Below are positions 13,322 to 20,975 of a stretch of 24,498 nt of DNA, piece after piece. The position numbers were made by a program, and so were the translations under genes. Origin of the DNA: Fermentibacter danicus (GTDB lineage Bacteria; Fermentibacterota; Fermentibacteria; Fermentibacterales; Fermentibacteraceae); assembly GCA_001618615.1 (NCBI GenBank), contig LKHB01000002.1, positions 1 to 24,498 on the forward strand, written 5' to 3'. How positions within the stretch are numbered: the first letter of the stretch is position 1; every line of letters begins with the position of its first letter. A model generated the notes under the pieces. It did no database searches. It saw only the letters and a program-made list of their open reading frames with translations, and had not been told where the DNA came from.

Positions 13322-14083
13322 TCAGGGCATCACGGCCGCAGGCGGAGAGGATCGCTCTCCGACCTGCGGGCCTGTGCCGCCGGACTGGATTCCGAGGATG
13401 CCGGGAAGCTCCGTGAGGCTGGAGATTACCGTGACACCGCCCGGATCAGCGATCTCCTCCCGCTCCGCCGCCCATAGGCGGTCTCTGGAGAGGAGAACTG
13501 CACGGGCGCCGACGGCCAGCGCAGGATTCACGTCCGACCTGGGGCTGTTTCCCACGCAGACGGCGCCGGAAGGCTCGACGCCGTACCGCTGCAGCAGGGC
13601 GGCAAGGCCTGCGGCCGTCTTGCGTTCCACGACCTCCAGTGCCGTGACCAGATCCGACGTGCCCGACCTCTCGAACTTGCTCGTCTGATGGTCGGCACGG
13701 CCCATGGTGTAGACTACGGTCCGGATTCCGGAAGCCCTTATGATCCCCAGCGTCCGGGCAGTTCCGGGATAGAGGAGCACCGGGTGGTCCATCAGGCAAG
13801 CGGCGATGTCTTCGAAGCTCCGGAGCATCGATGCCGACGGTTCCCGGATCAGCTCCGACATCACGGAGGAGAGGGTTTCGATGTACGGACGGGCGCCGAA
13901 TCCGGTCATCTCCAGACGCTCGATGTCGCGCCTGTGTACGAGAGCTCTTGCAGATTCGCCGTCTGCGCCGGCGGACTCCATGAGGCGTATGAAGTCGTCC
14001 TCCGCGCGCTCGAAGAACAGGGAACTCTCCCAGAGAGTGTCGTCGGCATCGATGACCAGGAAGGGCAGGCCCATGTCTTCCAT
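13322..14083 (-). CDS. HAD-superfamily hydrolase
   Basis: From the ATG at 14083 (GGGGGA upstream) this is a 253-residue protein. The HAD motif I is D-A-D-D-T-L-W at 12-18, with Asp12 as nucleophile and Asp14 as general acid. A helical cap follows. Motif II T/S lies in V-V-Y-T-M-G, and motif IV in V-C-V-G-N-S-P-R-S-D-V. The layout is that of small phosphatases such as phosphoglycolate phosphatase-like proteins; the substrate is not evident. An earlier in-frame GTG at 14131 is possible but less well supported. The gene converges on hutH (56-bp gap) and diverges from the glycosyltransferase-like gene. Confidence 0.8.
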   Translation of the reverse strand: MEDMGLPFLVIDADDTLWESSLFFERAEDDFIRLMESAGADGESARALVHRRDIERLEMTGFGARPYIETLSSVMSELIREPSASMLRSFEDIAACLMDHPVLLYPGTARTLGIIRASGIRTVVYTMGRADHQTSKFERSGTSDLVTALEVVERKTAAGLAALLQRYGVEPSGAVCVGNSPRSDVNPALAVGARAVLLSRDRLWAAEREEIADPGGVTVISSLTELPGILGIQSGGTGPQVGERSSPPAAVMP

Positions 14084-14203
14084 CCATTCCCCCGGACACG
14101 CCGGGCGTCGCGAACACGGAATATCGCTCACCGGGCCGCAGTGGTCATCCGATGACCGATCCCGCAGGAGAGCGCACCTTCCGGAGGAGGTTCCAGAGCT
14201 CTC

Positions 14204-15814
14204 ATGATCAAGCGGGACAAGCGAGTTAACTCAGATCAACCCCGTCCGGAACCTTCGGGCGCGGGCTGGAGGAGGGTTCTCATCCTGGCCGCCTCGGCGG
14301 GTCTCCTGACGAGGATCGTACATTTCGCCTTCTACCTGGCCGGGCCTCTCTCCCACATCTACTATCTCCCCGTCCTCGGGGCCTACAGGTTCGAGACCAG
14401 CGCCCTCGAAATCCTGTCCGGAGTGCCGCAGGATGCGCCATATCTCTATGCCAGCCCGATCTTTACGTATCTGGTCATACCGTTCTACGCGCTCGGGGCG
14501 GGAAGGCTTCCGCTGCTCGCAGTGCAGGCGCTGACGGGGGCCTCAATCCCCGTACTGATCGTGCTGCTGGCTAAACGCCTCGGTTCCGGGCCGGTCCCGG
14601 CTGCCGTCGGCGCTCTGATCTGGGCATTCTATGCGCCCCCAATGTTCCTGGAGCTGACAGTGCTGCCTGTAACGCTGGCTGCGTTAACAACCACCCTCGT
14701 CGTCCTCCTGACCGTTTCCGACCGTCCACGGACTTCCCTGCTGGTTGCAGCGGGGGCCGCCTGCGGAATCCTCGCAGGAATCAGGGCGCCGCTGGCCGTG
14801 GTGTTCCTGCCTCTGGCGGCGGCATACTGGAGAAGGGGCGGGGGTAGCGCTGCGTCGCGCGTGACCGCACTGGCTGGCTCGGCGGTCGCCGGAGCGCTGG
14901 TACTGCTCCCTCTGGCGCTTTATCAGCGCGATCATTTCGCTGGATTCACCCCGTTCCCGAGCTGTGGCGGCTTCAACCTCGTCCTCGGACATGCCGACGA
15001 CGCCTCGGGATACGGGCCGCCGGCGCCTTCGATGGGACTGGTGGAGACCTCCTCCGAGGACATAGGCCAGGTTGCGATGAGGATAGCCTTCGAAAGCGGC
15101 GGGGTGACGGACTTCGCGGAAGCCGACGCCTACTGGCGCGACATCGGGTTGAGACTGATACTGGACAGGCCCGTACAGGAGGTGGAGCTGACCCTTCGCA
15201 AACTCGGCGGTTTCTTCGGGGCGGTCCCGTTCGACGTCTATTACGATCTTTCCAGGCTCGGGCGCTTCAATCCCGCCCTGGGGCCGTTCCTCGTCCCCCG
15301 CTGGCTGCTCATCGGCTTCTTCACCGCGTTCCTGCCGCCGTTCGTCGTGTGGGGCAGGCACAGGACCGCCGCCCTGTTTCCCGCTGCGGCCGCTCTCGGT
15401 ACGGTCATCCTGTTCTTCCACTGCGAGAGGTTCGTTCTGCCGGCAGTGCCCGTGATGATGGCCGCCGGGGCGTCGGGGGCGACTGCGCTCTTCACTCGCA
15501 GGAGCGTACCTGTCCGGGCAAGGGCGATGATGGTCCTGGCCGGCCTTTCGCTGATGGCTCCTGCGGTGTTGAGACCGACTCCCGTAGTACCGGAGGGGAT
15601 CTATCTGCAGTCGATCGGGGCGAGGGCCTACAACGCCGGGGACAAGGCACTTGCGTTAACGTTCTACGAGAGGGCTGCGCTGGAATCCCCGCGCGGCACA
15701 TTCTGCTGGTACGAATCACATGTCTCTGCGGCCGAACTCCTTGAACAGGCCGGTGATCTTCANNCATTACAGCACACATTGACATCGATTTCCAGAGAAG
15801 ACACCTTCGCCTGA
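14204..15814 (+). CDS. GT-C-like polytopic membrane glycosyltransferase with TPR-like tail (interrupted by gap)
   Basis: This protein of about 536 residues has a basic N-terminus and 10 or more membrane helices, beginning with V-L-I-L-A-A-S-A-G-L-L-T-R-I. The arrangement resembles GT-C (PMT/ArnT-type) enzymes that transfer sugars from polyprenyl-phosphate donors on the outer face of the membrane. The segment Y-L-P-V-L-G-A-Y-R-F-E-T-S-A-L in the first exported loop could hold the acidic site, but I cannot place the catalytic Asp with certainty. The tail (A-Y-N-A-G-D-K-A-L-A-L-T-F-Y-E-R-A-A) is TPR-like. An NN join at 15763-15764 breaks the tail, and the last 15 codons beyond it may be out of register. 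Confidence 0.68.
   Translation: MIKRDKRVNSDQPRPEPSGAGWRRVLILAASAGLLTRIVHFAFYLAGPLSHIYYLPVLGAYRFETSALEILSGVPQDAPYLYASPIFTYLVIPFYALGAGRLPLLAVQALTGASIPVLIVLLAKRLGSGPVPAAVGALIWAFYAPPMFLELTVLPVTLAALTTTLVVLLTVSDRPRTSLLVAAGAACGILAGIRAPLAVVFLPLAAAYWRRGGGSAASRVTALAGSAVAGALVLLPLALYQRDHFAGFTPFPSCGGFNLVLGHADDASGYGPPAPSMGLVETSSEDIGQVAMRIAFESGGVTDFAEADAYWRDIGLRLILDRPVQEVELTLRKLGGFFGAVPFDVYYDLSRLGRFNPALGPFLVPRWLLIGFFTAFLPPFVVWGRHRTAALFPAAAALGTVILFFHCERFVLPAVPVMMAAGASGATALFTRRSVPVRARAMMVLAGLSLMAPAVLRPTPVVPEGIYLQSIGARAYNAGDKALALTFYERAALESPRGTFCWYESHVSAAELLEQAGDLXXLQHTLTSISREDTFA
15763..15764. other. NN assembly join in the GT-C-like gene tail
   Basis: Two N bases interrupt the TPR-like tail. The true gap length is unknown, as other joins in this window clearly hide more than two bases. 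Confidence 0.9.
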
Positions 15815-15852
15815 TCGCAGGATTGTTCTGCGATGACTCCGGGAGGATTACC

Positions 15853-17013
15853 GTGCAGAAGGCAGGACTCTACGCAATCTTGTCATGTACGTTCCTGATC
15901 GCCGCAGGTTGCGGCCACGATGGGAACCAGGCGCAGCAGCCACCGGCGGATTCGACGGTGGCTGTCGACATTTATGCCGAGGCTCCGCTGGTGCGGGTCG
16001 GGTATGTCGCACACGACCATCAGGCCGCCGTCTATATCGCCGCACTTAGAGGCGATCGTATGAGGGAGGAGTACGGCATCTACCTCGCACCTCTCAGGGA
16101 GGGCGAACTCTACGCTCTCGTGGAGAACGGCGAAAAGGTCGCCGAAGTAGAGTTCTTCAGGGCGACGGGAGGCGGCTCGGTCGTCCCGACGTCCATGGCT
16201 GCTGGCGAGTTCGATCTCGGTTTCGGAGGCGTCGTCCCATTCGTTTCCAGCACCGATGCCGGAACGGGGATCGCGATGGTCAGCCCGCTCCATACAGGCG
16301 GCGATATGCTGGTCGTCGCCCCTGACAACGCCGTCGTAACCGACTGGGCATCCTTCACCGAGTGGGTCCGAAACAGTGAAGAGCCCGTCAATGTCGGCTA
16401 CAAGAACCCTCAGGCCGTAGCCAAAAACATCTTCGAAGCCGCGCTCGTCGCGGAGGGGATTCCGTTCAGCCAGGGGACTCCGGAACCCGGCGCACTGATC
16501 GTCATGGTCAACATGCAGGGCGAGGCGAACCTGATCCCGGGTCTTACGAACGGCACGATCGATGCATACGTGTCGAACAATCCCTGGTGCGAGCTGGCCG
16601 AAGCCAACGGCAGCGGCCGCTGCGTCTGCGAACTGGCCGACCTGCCCCCCGGCACCTACGTCGATCATCCCTGCTGCTCGATAGCGGCGACGCTGGAAGC
16701 CCGGACGGAGAAGGCGGTCGAGGTTGCAGCCTGCCTGCGTCTCTTCGCTGCAGCGACCGATTACATAAATGCCAACCCCGAGGATGCGGCTTCGGCGACT
16801 GCGGAATGGCTTGGCAATCCTGTAGAGGTCGAGATCGCCTCGATGGCAACCAGCGGGTATGACACCCACGAGACGGAGGCCTGGAAGGCATCCATCATAG
16901 CGATGATCGAAGACATGGCGGCGAGGGATCAGTTCGCCGGCCCTCTGGCTTCGATGCCCGCCGAAGAGGCCTACGAACTGGTCACTGATTTCTCGTTGCT
17001 TCCAGCAGACTGA
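15853..17013 (+). CDS. ABC importer substrate-binding lipoprotein (SsuA/TauA/NMT1-like)
   Basis: The GTG at 15853, after GGGAGGA, gives 386 residues with a lipoprotein signal (Y-A-I-L-S-C-T-F-L-I-A-A-G-C, lipidated Cys20). The mature part has the NMT1/SsuA-like fold: V-R-V-G-Y-V-A-H-D-H-Q-A-A-V-Y, G-E-F-D-L-G-F-G-G-V-V-P and N-V-G-Y-K-N-P. Family members deliver sulfonates, nitrate, cyanate, thiamine precursors or riboflavin to their permease; the ligand here cannot be named. It is rich in Cys around C-V-C-E-L-A and H-P-C-C-S. Permease and ATPase follow directly, forming a complete importer. Confidence 0.82.
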   Translation: MQKAGLYAILSCTFLIAAGCGHDGNQAQQPPADSTVAVDIYAEAPLVRVGYVAHDHQAAVYIAALRGDRMREEYGIYLAPLREGELYALVENGEKVAEVEFFRATGGGSVVPTSMAAGEFDLGFGGVVPFVSSTDAGTGIAMVSPLHTGGDMLVVAPDNAVVTDWASFTEWVRNSEEPVNVGYKNPQAVAKNIFEAALVAEGIPFSQGTPEPGALIVMVNMQGEANLIPGLTNGTIDAYVSNNPWCELAEANGSGRCVCELADLPPGTYVDHPCCSIAATLEARTEKAVEVAACLRLFAAATDYINANPEDAASATAEWLGNPVEVEIASMATSGYDTHETEAWKASIIAMIEDMAARDQFAGPLASMPAEEAYELVTDFSLLPAD

Positions 17014-17024
17014 GGCTGCCTTTC

Positions 17025-17876
17025 TTGAAGGTGCCTAAAGGCGCAAGGGCCGGGGAGTTCCTCCCCGGCCTCATCCTGCCCGCAGCCGTGCTTCTGATCT
17101 GGATTCTGGCATCAGCCTCCGGGCTGAAACCCGCCCTGATCCCGACTCCGCAGGCGGTGCTCTCTATACTGGCCAGGCCTTTCGACGGAGTGATAGCCTC
17201 GGGATCCATCTTCTGGAACTGCACCGTCAGCATCATCAGAGTGCTGACCGGTTTCACCATCGCCGTCCTCACCGCAGTTCCTATGGGCCTCCTGATGGGT
17301 TCGAGCAGTGCAGCCCGCCGATTCCTGGCTCTGTCCGTCGAACTCGCCAGGCCTCTATCCCCCCTGGCCATGACACCCCTTATGCTGGTCCTGTTCCGGT
17401 CGAGGACTGTGGTTGACGTTCTCGGCCTGACTTCGCTCCGATACTCCCACAGCATCCTGCACGAGATCCAGATCGGGATGATCGCCGTGCAGGTATGGGG
17501 CGGCTTCTTCCCCATCCTTCTGGGCGCCGCGAGCGGTGCGAGAAGCGTTCGGAGAATACACCTCGAGGTAGCGGAGCTGCTCGGGGCCGGCAGGGCAATG
17601 ATCTTTCGCCATTTGACACTGCCGTCCGCGATTCCGGACATCATGACGGGCATGAGGCTCGGAATGGGCCGCTGCTGGATGGTGATCGTGGCTTCCGAGA
17701 TGCTTCCGGGCACAAACGCCGGGCTCGGTTATCTCATCAGGTACTCATACGAGATCCAGAGGACGGACGTGATGCTGGCCGGACTCGTTGTTATCGCACT
17801 CGTGGGGGCTCTCCTCTCGCATGTCCTGGACAGGATCGGAAAGCGCAGCTTCGAACTCCGGAGGCGGGAGAGGTGA
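17025..17876 (+). CDS. ABC importer permease (SsuC/TauC-like) with a ~20-residue insertion
   Basis: This 283-residue inner-membrane permease has about six helices and the EAA coupling loop at about 181-215 (E-V-A-E-L-L-G-A-G-R-A-M-I-F-R-H-L-T-L-P-S). It starts at a TTG 11 nt after the binding-protein gene, with GAGG upstream. Compared with the usual family pattern (R-P-x-P-P-L-A-x-x-P-L, a W-F-G-I-G turn, then G-x-F-F-P-I-L), about 20 extra residues (roughly 125-147, R-S-R-T-V-V-D-V-L-G-L) lie between those blocks. This may lengthen a cytoplasmic loop. The ATPase gene follows 6 nt downstream. Confidence 0.8.
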   Translation: MKVPKGARAGEFLPGLILPAAVLLIWILASASGLKPALIPTPQAVLSILARPFDGVIASGSIFWNCTVSIIRVLTGFTIAVLTAVPMGLLMGSSSAARRFLALSVELARPLSPLAMTPLMLVLFRSRTVVDVLGLTSLRYSHSILHEIQIGMIAVQVWGGFFPILLGAASGARSVRRIHLEVAELLGAGRAMIFRHLTLPSAIPDIMTGMRLGMGRCWMVIVASEMLPGTNAGLGYLIRYSYEIQRTDVMLAGLVVIALVGALLSHVLDRIGKRSFELRRRER

Positions 17877-17882
17877 TTCCCC

Positions 17883-18698
17883 TTGGGTGAGGCGTGCAGG
17901 GTGGTCATCGAAGGGCTTTCAGTAGGTTTCGACATACCCGGCGGGTCGCATGTGACTGCTCTGGACGGGATGTGCCTCGATCTCGACCCGGGTTCGTTCA
18001 CATGCGTACTCGGCCCGACAGGGTGCGGCAAGACCACGCTCCTGAGAACCGTGGCAGGGCTGGAAACACCATCGTCCGGCAGCATCTCGTTCAAGTGCGG
18101 CTCCGGGCGTCCCAGAATCGGGTTTGTGTTCCAGCAGCACGCGCTTTTCCCCTGGATGACGGTGATCGAGAACGCGGAGTTCGGACTGAGAGCGGCCGGA
18201 ATGTCCCGGAGCGACCGCAGGGCCAGGGCGACGGACCTCCTTCGTCTGGTGGGGCTCGATGGATTCGAGAACGCCTGGCCCCATCAACTGTCGGGAGGGA
18301 TGCAGCAGCGGGTCTCGCTGGTGAGGAGTCTGGCGACTGATCCCGACCTGTTGCTGCTCGACGAGCCTCTCAGCTCCCTCGATCTCCATACCAGGTTCGA
18401 ACTCGAGGACTTGATTCTGGACCTCTGGCGGTTTTGCGGTGCGACGGTGCTGTTCGTGACTCACAGCATCGAGGAGGCTGTCTATCTGGCCGACAGAGTG
18501 GTCGTGATAGGCAGAAGACCCGGCAGGGTCGTCTTCGATGTCCGTCTGGAGGATGAGCGACCCAGGAACAGGCTGTCGAGAGCGTTCAACGATGGAATGC
18601 TGGAACTCAGGACCGTCGTGGAGAACCTCGCCATGCTTCCCGGACCGGATGACTGCATCACTACGACCTCCGCCGGAATGCCGCCGGAATACCGCTGA
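17883..18698 (+). CDS. ABC importer ATPase (SsuB/TauB-like)
   Basis: This 271-residue ATPase has all nucleotide-binding motifs: Walker A G-P-T-G-C-G-K-T at 44-51, Q-loop Gln84 in F-V-F-Q-Q-H, signature L-S-G-G-M-Q-Q-R at 136-143, Walker B L-L-L-L-D-E-P at 156-162 and the switch His194. Sequence and length match the SsuB/TauB/ThiZ group. The TTG start at 17883 follows GAGAGGTGA at the end of the permease gene. It energises the import complex with the two preceding products. The last 38 bases overlap, on the opposite strand, the end of a TonB-like fragment. Confidence 0.86.
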   Translation: MGEACRVVIEGLSVGFDIPGGSHVTALDGMCLDLDPGSFTCVLGPTGCGKTTLLRTVAGLETPSSGSISFKCGSGRPRIGFVFQQHALFPWMTVIENAEFGLRAAGMSRSDRRARATDLLRLVGLDGFENAWPHQLSGGMQQRVSLVRSLATDPDLLLLDEPLSSLDLHTRFELEDLILDLWRFCGATVLFVTHSIEEAVYLADRVVVIGRRPGRVVFDVRLEDERPRNRLSRAFNDGMLELRTVVENLAMLPGPDDCITTTSAGMPPEYR

Positions 18699-18878
18699 CG
18701 GGGACGAAGATCTGAAGGATCACCCTTCCCTCGATCCCAGCCCGGCGCGCCATCGCGGGATACTCGGGATTCGGCCTGAAGGTGCGGCGCGGGGGCCCGA
18801 ATGCGTCACGAAGATTCCCGGCTGCGGGATGACGCCCGGCTCGCGAGGCTCCGTGGGGGCTTAGATCGGTCTCGACCG
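18661..18878 (-). pseudogene. TonB C-terminal domain fragment, cut by gap and ending abnormally
   Basis: On the minus strand an open frame from the NN join at 18879 encodes R-R-T-F-R-P-N-P-E-Y-P-A-M-A-R-R-A-G-I-E, then G-R-V-I-L-Q-I-F-V. This is the start of a typical TonB C-terminal domain, which contacts outer-membrane receptors. After F-V the sequence departs from the family (P-V-S-G-I-P-A-A-F-R-R-R-S) and stops at 18663-18661. That is about 50 residues too early, and the end overlaps the tail of the opposing ABC ATPase gene. The 5' part is lost at the gap. It is either a decayed gene or a gene damaged by misassembly. Confidence 0.5.
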
Positions 18879-18880
18879 NN
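18879..18880. other. NN assembly join upstream of the TonB fragment
   Basis: Two N bases interrupt the TonB-like reading frame. Linkage of the left and right parts of the window rests on this join. Confidence 0.9.
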
Positions 18881-18915
18881 CATACGCGTCCGGGGGTGCT
18901 GTTATTCCGAGTAGC

Positions 18916-19053
18916 TCAGTTCTTCTGTCTGAGCTTCAGGAAAAGCGTGACGGCGATCGTGTCGAGGGATACCAGGATCGCGAGGACCTGTGCGTCGCCG
19001 TAGGTGTTGAAACCGAAGGCGAGCCTGAGGATGAGGAATACGACAGTGCCCAT
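18916..19053 (-). CDS. 45-residue membrane protein
   Basis: An ATG at 19053 has AAAGGAG about seven nt upstream and opens a 45-codon frame. It encodes two hydrophobic helices (V-V-F-L-I-L-R-L-A-F-G-F and V-L-A-I-L-V-S-L-D-T-I-A-V-T-L-F), separated by N-T-Y-G-D-A-Q, with a basic tail L-K-L-R-Q-K-N. The composition and ribosome site argue for a real gene. I know no family. It diverges from the STAS-MlaE gene and lies on the same strand as the TonB fragment, upstream of it. Confidence 0.6.
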   Translation of the reverse strand: MGTVVFLILRLAFGFNTYGDAQVLAILVSLDTIAVTLFLKLRQKN

Positions 19054-19139
19054 GCCACTCTCCTTTCAGACCGCATCTCAGACCGTATCATTCACTCCAA
19101 AATACCATCGGGGCGGCATCGAGCGCAACGCCGTTTGGC

Positions 19140-19170
19140 GTGAAAACCACGGATGGAGTATTGTTTTCAC
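19140..19170. promoter_or_regulatory. Inverted repeat upstream of STAS-MlaE (possible operator)
   Basis: GTGAAAAC (19140-19147) and GTTTTCAC (19163-19170) are perfect inverted copies 15 nt apart, in the divergent region between the 45-residue gene and the Mla operon. They could bind a dimeric regulator or form a hairpin. Confidence 0.4.
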
Positions 19171-19213
19171 CGTGAGCCGGATGTTCCGCCCCTTCCGGCC
19201 GGATGGGGGATGA

Positions 19214-20254
19214 ATGATCACCAGGCGTATGGACGGGCTGCTGGATGTCGAAGCCGCGGCAGAACTGTGTGCGCTCGTCGATTCCGCCGGCCCGGGCTCC
19301 GACCCTCTCCTGATCGATCTCTCAGAGTGCACCGGATTCGAGACGGTCGCTCTGGCCATGCTGGTCCAGGCGCTGATGGAGGCCCGCAACAGGGGCGCCG
19401 ACGTCACGACCACGGGCGCACAGGCCGAGCTGGCCTCGAGGATCGAATCGCTGACCCGGGATGCCGCCGATTACAGAAAGCCCGCAAAACCGGGCGGCTT
19501 CCGGCANNTGGCCGTATTCGCATCCGGCACTTTCCGCGCGGTTGCCAGGATAAGGACCAACCCGAGGCTGCTGAGAGTCAGGCAGACTCTGTACTACATG
19601 GAACAGGCCGGGGTGGATGCGGTACCGATAATCGCCATACTGTGCTGGCTGCTCGGAGTCGTCCTCGGGTTCCAGGCCGGATACCAGCTCAAGAACTTCG
19701 CGGCTGAGACGTTCATGCCGGATCTCATCGCATACAGCATGACCTGGGAGATCGGCCCCCTGCTCGCCGCTGTGATGGTCGCAGGTCGCTCCGGTTCGGC
19801 CTTCGCCGCCGAGCTGGGCACCATGAAGGTCCGCCAGGAGACCGACGCTCTGACCGTGATGGGGATGGACATCTGGAGCTACCTCGTCACGCCCAAGATG
19901 CTCGCTCTGATGGTCGTGATGCCCTTCCTCGTCCTGCTGGCGGACTTCTTCGGGCTGCTGGGAGGGCTGCTGATAGGCGGATGGTATCTGGACATGCCGG
20001 CGCACGTGTACATCTCACGGCTGGCCCTCGTGGTCATCCCCATGGACATCTGGTGGGGGATGCTCAAGAGCCTCGTCTATGCCGTGATCATCTCCAACGT
20101 CGGCTGCTACATGGGCATGAGGGTCAGGGGAGGCGCCGCCGAAGTCGGCCGGGCGACCACATCCGCCGTCGTGACCAGCATCTTCCTCGTTATCGTGGCC
20201 GACGCCATTATATCGCTGATCTTCGTCTTCATCAGGCCGACGGTGACCGTATGA
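19214..20254 (+). CDS. mlaE: MlaE-type lipid-transport permease fused to an N-terminal STAS domain
   Basis: This protein (346 residues as assembled) begins with a STAS domain at about 1-95 (L-L-I-D-L-S-E-C-T-G-F-E-T-V-A-L-A). It continues as an MlaE permease: Q-A-G-V-D-A-V-P-I-I, G-V-V-L-G-F-Q-A-G-Y-Q-L, A-G-R-S-G-S-A-F-A-A-E-L-G-T-M-K-V, and E-T-D-A-L-T-V-M-G. It would form the inner-membrane core of a phospholipid (MCE) transporter with the next three products. STAS fusion to MlaE is known in several phyla; in E. coli the STAS protein is separate (MlaB). The NN join at 19507-19508 sits between domains and appears to hide part of the linker and first amphipathic helix. The start has GGGGGA close upstream. 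Confidence 0.85.
   Translation: MITRRMDGLLDVEAAAELCALVDSAGPGSDPLLIDLSECTGFETVALAMLVQALMEARNRGADVTTTGAQAELASRIESLTRDAADYRKPAKPGGFRXXAVFASGTFRAVARIRTNPRLLRVRQTLYYMEQAGVDAVPIIAILCWLLGVVLGFQAGYQLKNFAAETFMPDLIAYSMTWEIGPLLAAVMVAGRSGSAFAAELGTMKVRQETDALTVMGMDIWSYLVTPKMLALMVVMPFLVLLADFFGLLGGLLIGGWYLDMPAHVYISRLALVVIPMDIWWGMLKSLVYAVIISNVGCYMGMRVRGGAAEVGRATTSAVVTSIFLVIVADAIISLIFVFIRPTVTV
19507..19508. other. NN assembly join within STAS-MlaE
   Basis: The frame happens to stay open across the two N bases, but the linker is shorter than in similar fusions, so sequence is probably missing. Confidence 0.9.
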
Positions 20255-20975
20255 GCGCCGGCGGGGTGCTGATGGAGACCGTCCGCCTGACGGGCGGCTA
20301 TGAAGGGCGGAAGGTTCTCGACAACGTATCCATGAAGGTCCACATGGGAGAGATCCTGGTGATCGTGGGGCGCAGCGGTTGCGGGAAGAGCACTCTCATG
20401 AACCATCTCCTCGGTCTCGTGAAGCCCTGGTCGGGAGAGGTCCTGTTCGAGGGGGCCGACATCTGGAGCGACAGCGCGGCCCTCGCCCGGGCGCGGAGGA
20501 GATGGGGCGTCCTGTTCCAGTCCGGCGCCCTCCTGGGAAGCCTGACGCTGATCGAGAACGTGATGCTGCCGCTGGAGGAGTTCACGGACCTGTCGCCCGC
20601 CTTCAGGATGTCGGTGGCGATGGACAGTCTGGGCAAGGTGGGCCTGGACAGGTTCGCAGACGCCTATCCGCTCGAGGTCTCCGGCGGGATGCAGAAGAGA
20701 GCCGGGCTCGCCCGGGCCATGTCGCTCGANNGGGTCTGGACGACCTGATACTGACCATCAACAGGCTGTCCGGCACCACGATGGTCATAGTGACGCACGA
20801 GCTTCCGAGCATATTTGCCATATCCGACAGGGTCGTTATGCTTGATTCCTCGACTCATGGGATCATTGCGGAGGGCACTGCGGAGCAGCTCCGCGATTCG
20901 AACGACGACGACAGGGTGGAGGCTTTTTTCAGGCGGCGCGCCCCGGGCGACGACGGAGGTCAGGATGTCTCTTGA
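20251..20975 (+). CDS. mlaF: MlaF-type ABC ATPase, broken by assembly gap at Walker B
   Basis: The ATG at 20251 overlaps the mlaE stop (ATGA). Before the gap it has Walker A G-R-S-G-C-G-K-S-T at 40-48, the MlaF-type Q-loop F-Q-S-G-A-L-L at 89-95 and signature V-S-G-G-M-Q-K-R at 143-150. After A-R-A-M-S-L the NN join at 20730 intervenes and the frame shifts. The new frame resumes at G-L-D-D-L-I-L-T-I with the switch His in V-T-H-E-L. About 20 residues carrying Walker B (usually F-D-E-P-x-A-G-L-D-P) are absent. Both halves fit one normal gene, so I treat the break as assembly damage rather than a pseudogene. It powers the MlaE-MlaD transporter. Confidence 0.85.
20730..20731. other. NN assembly join deleting the Walker B region of mlaF
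   Basis: The reading frame differs on the two sides and roughly 60 bases of expected coding sequence are missing, so the two N bases do not reflect gap length. Confidence 0.9.

Noticed and set aside
15779..15784. Consensus TTGACA before the ABC importer operon
   Set aside because: No acceptable -10 box is found at 15-19 nt, and it lies directly beside an assembly join.
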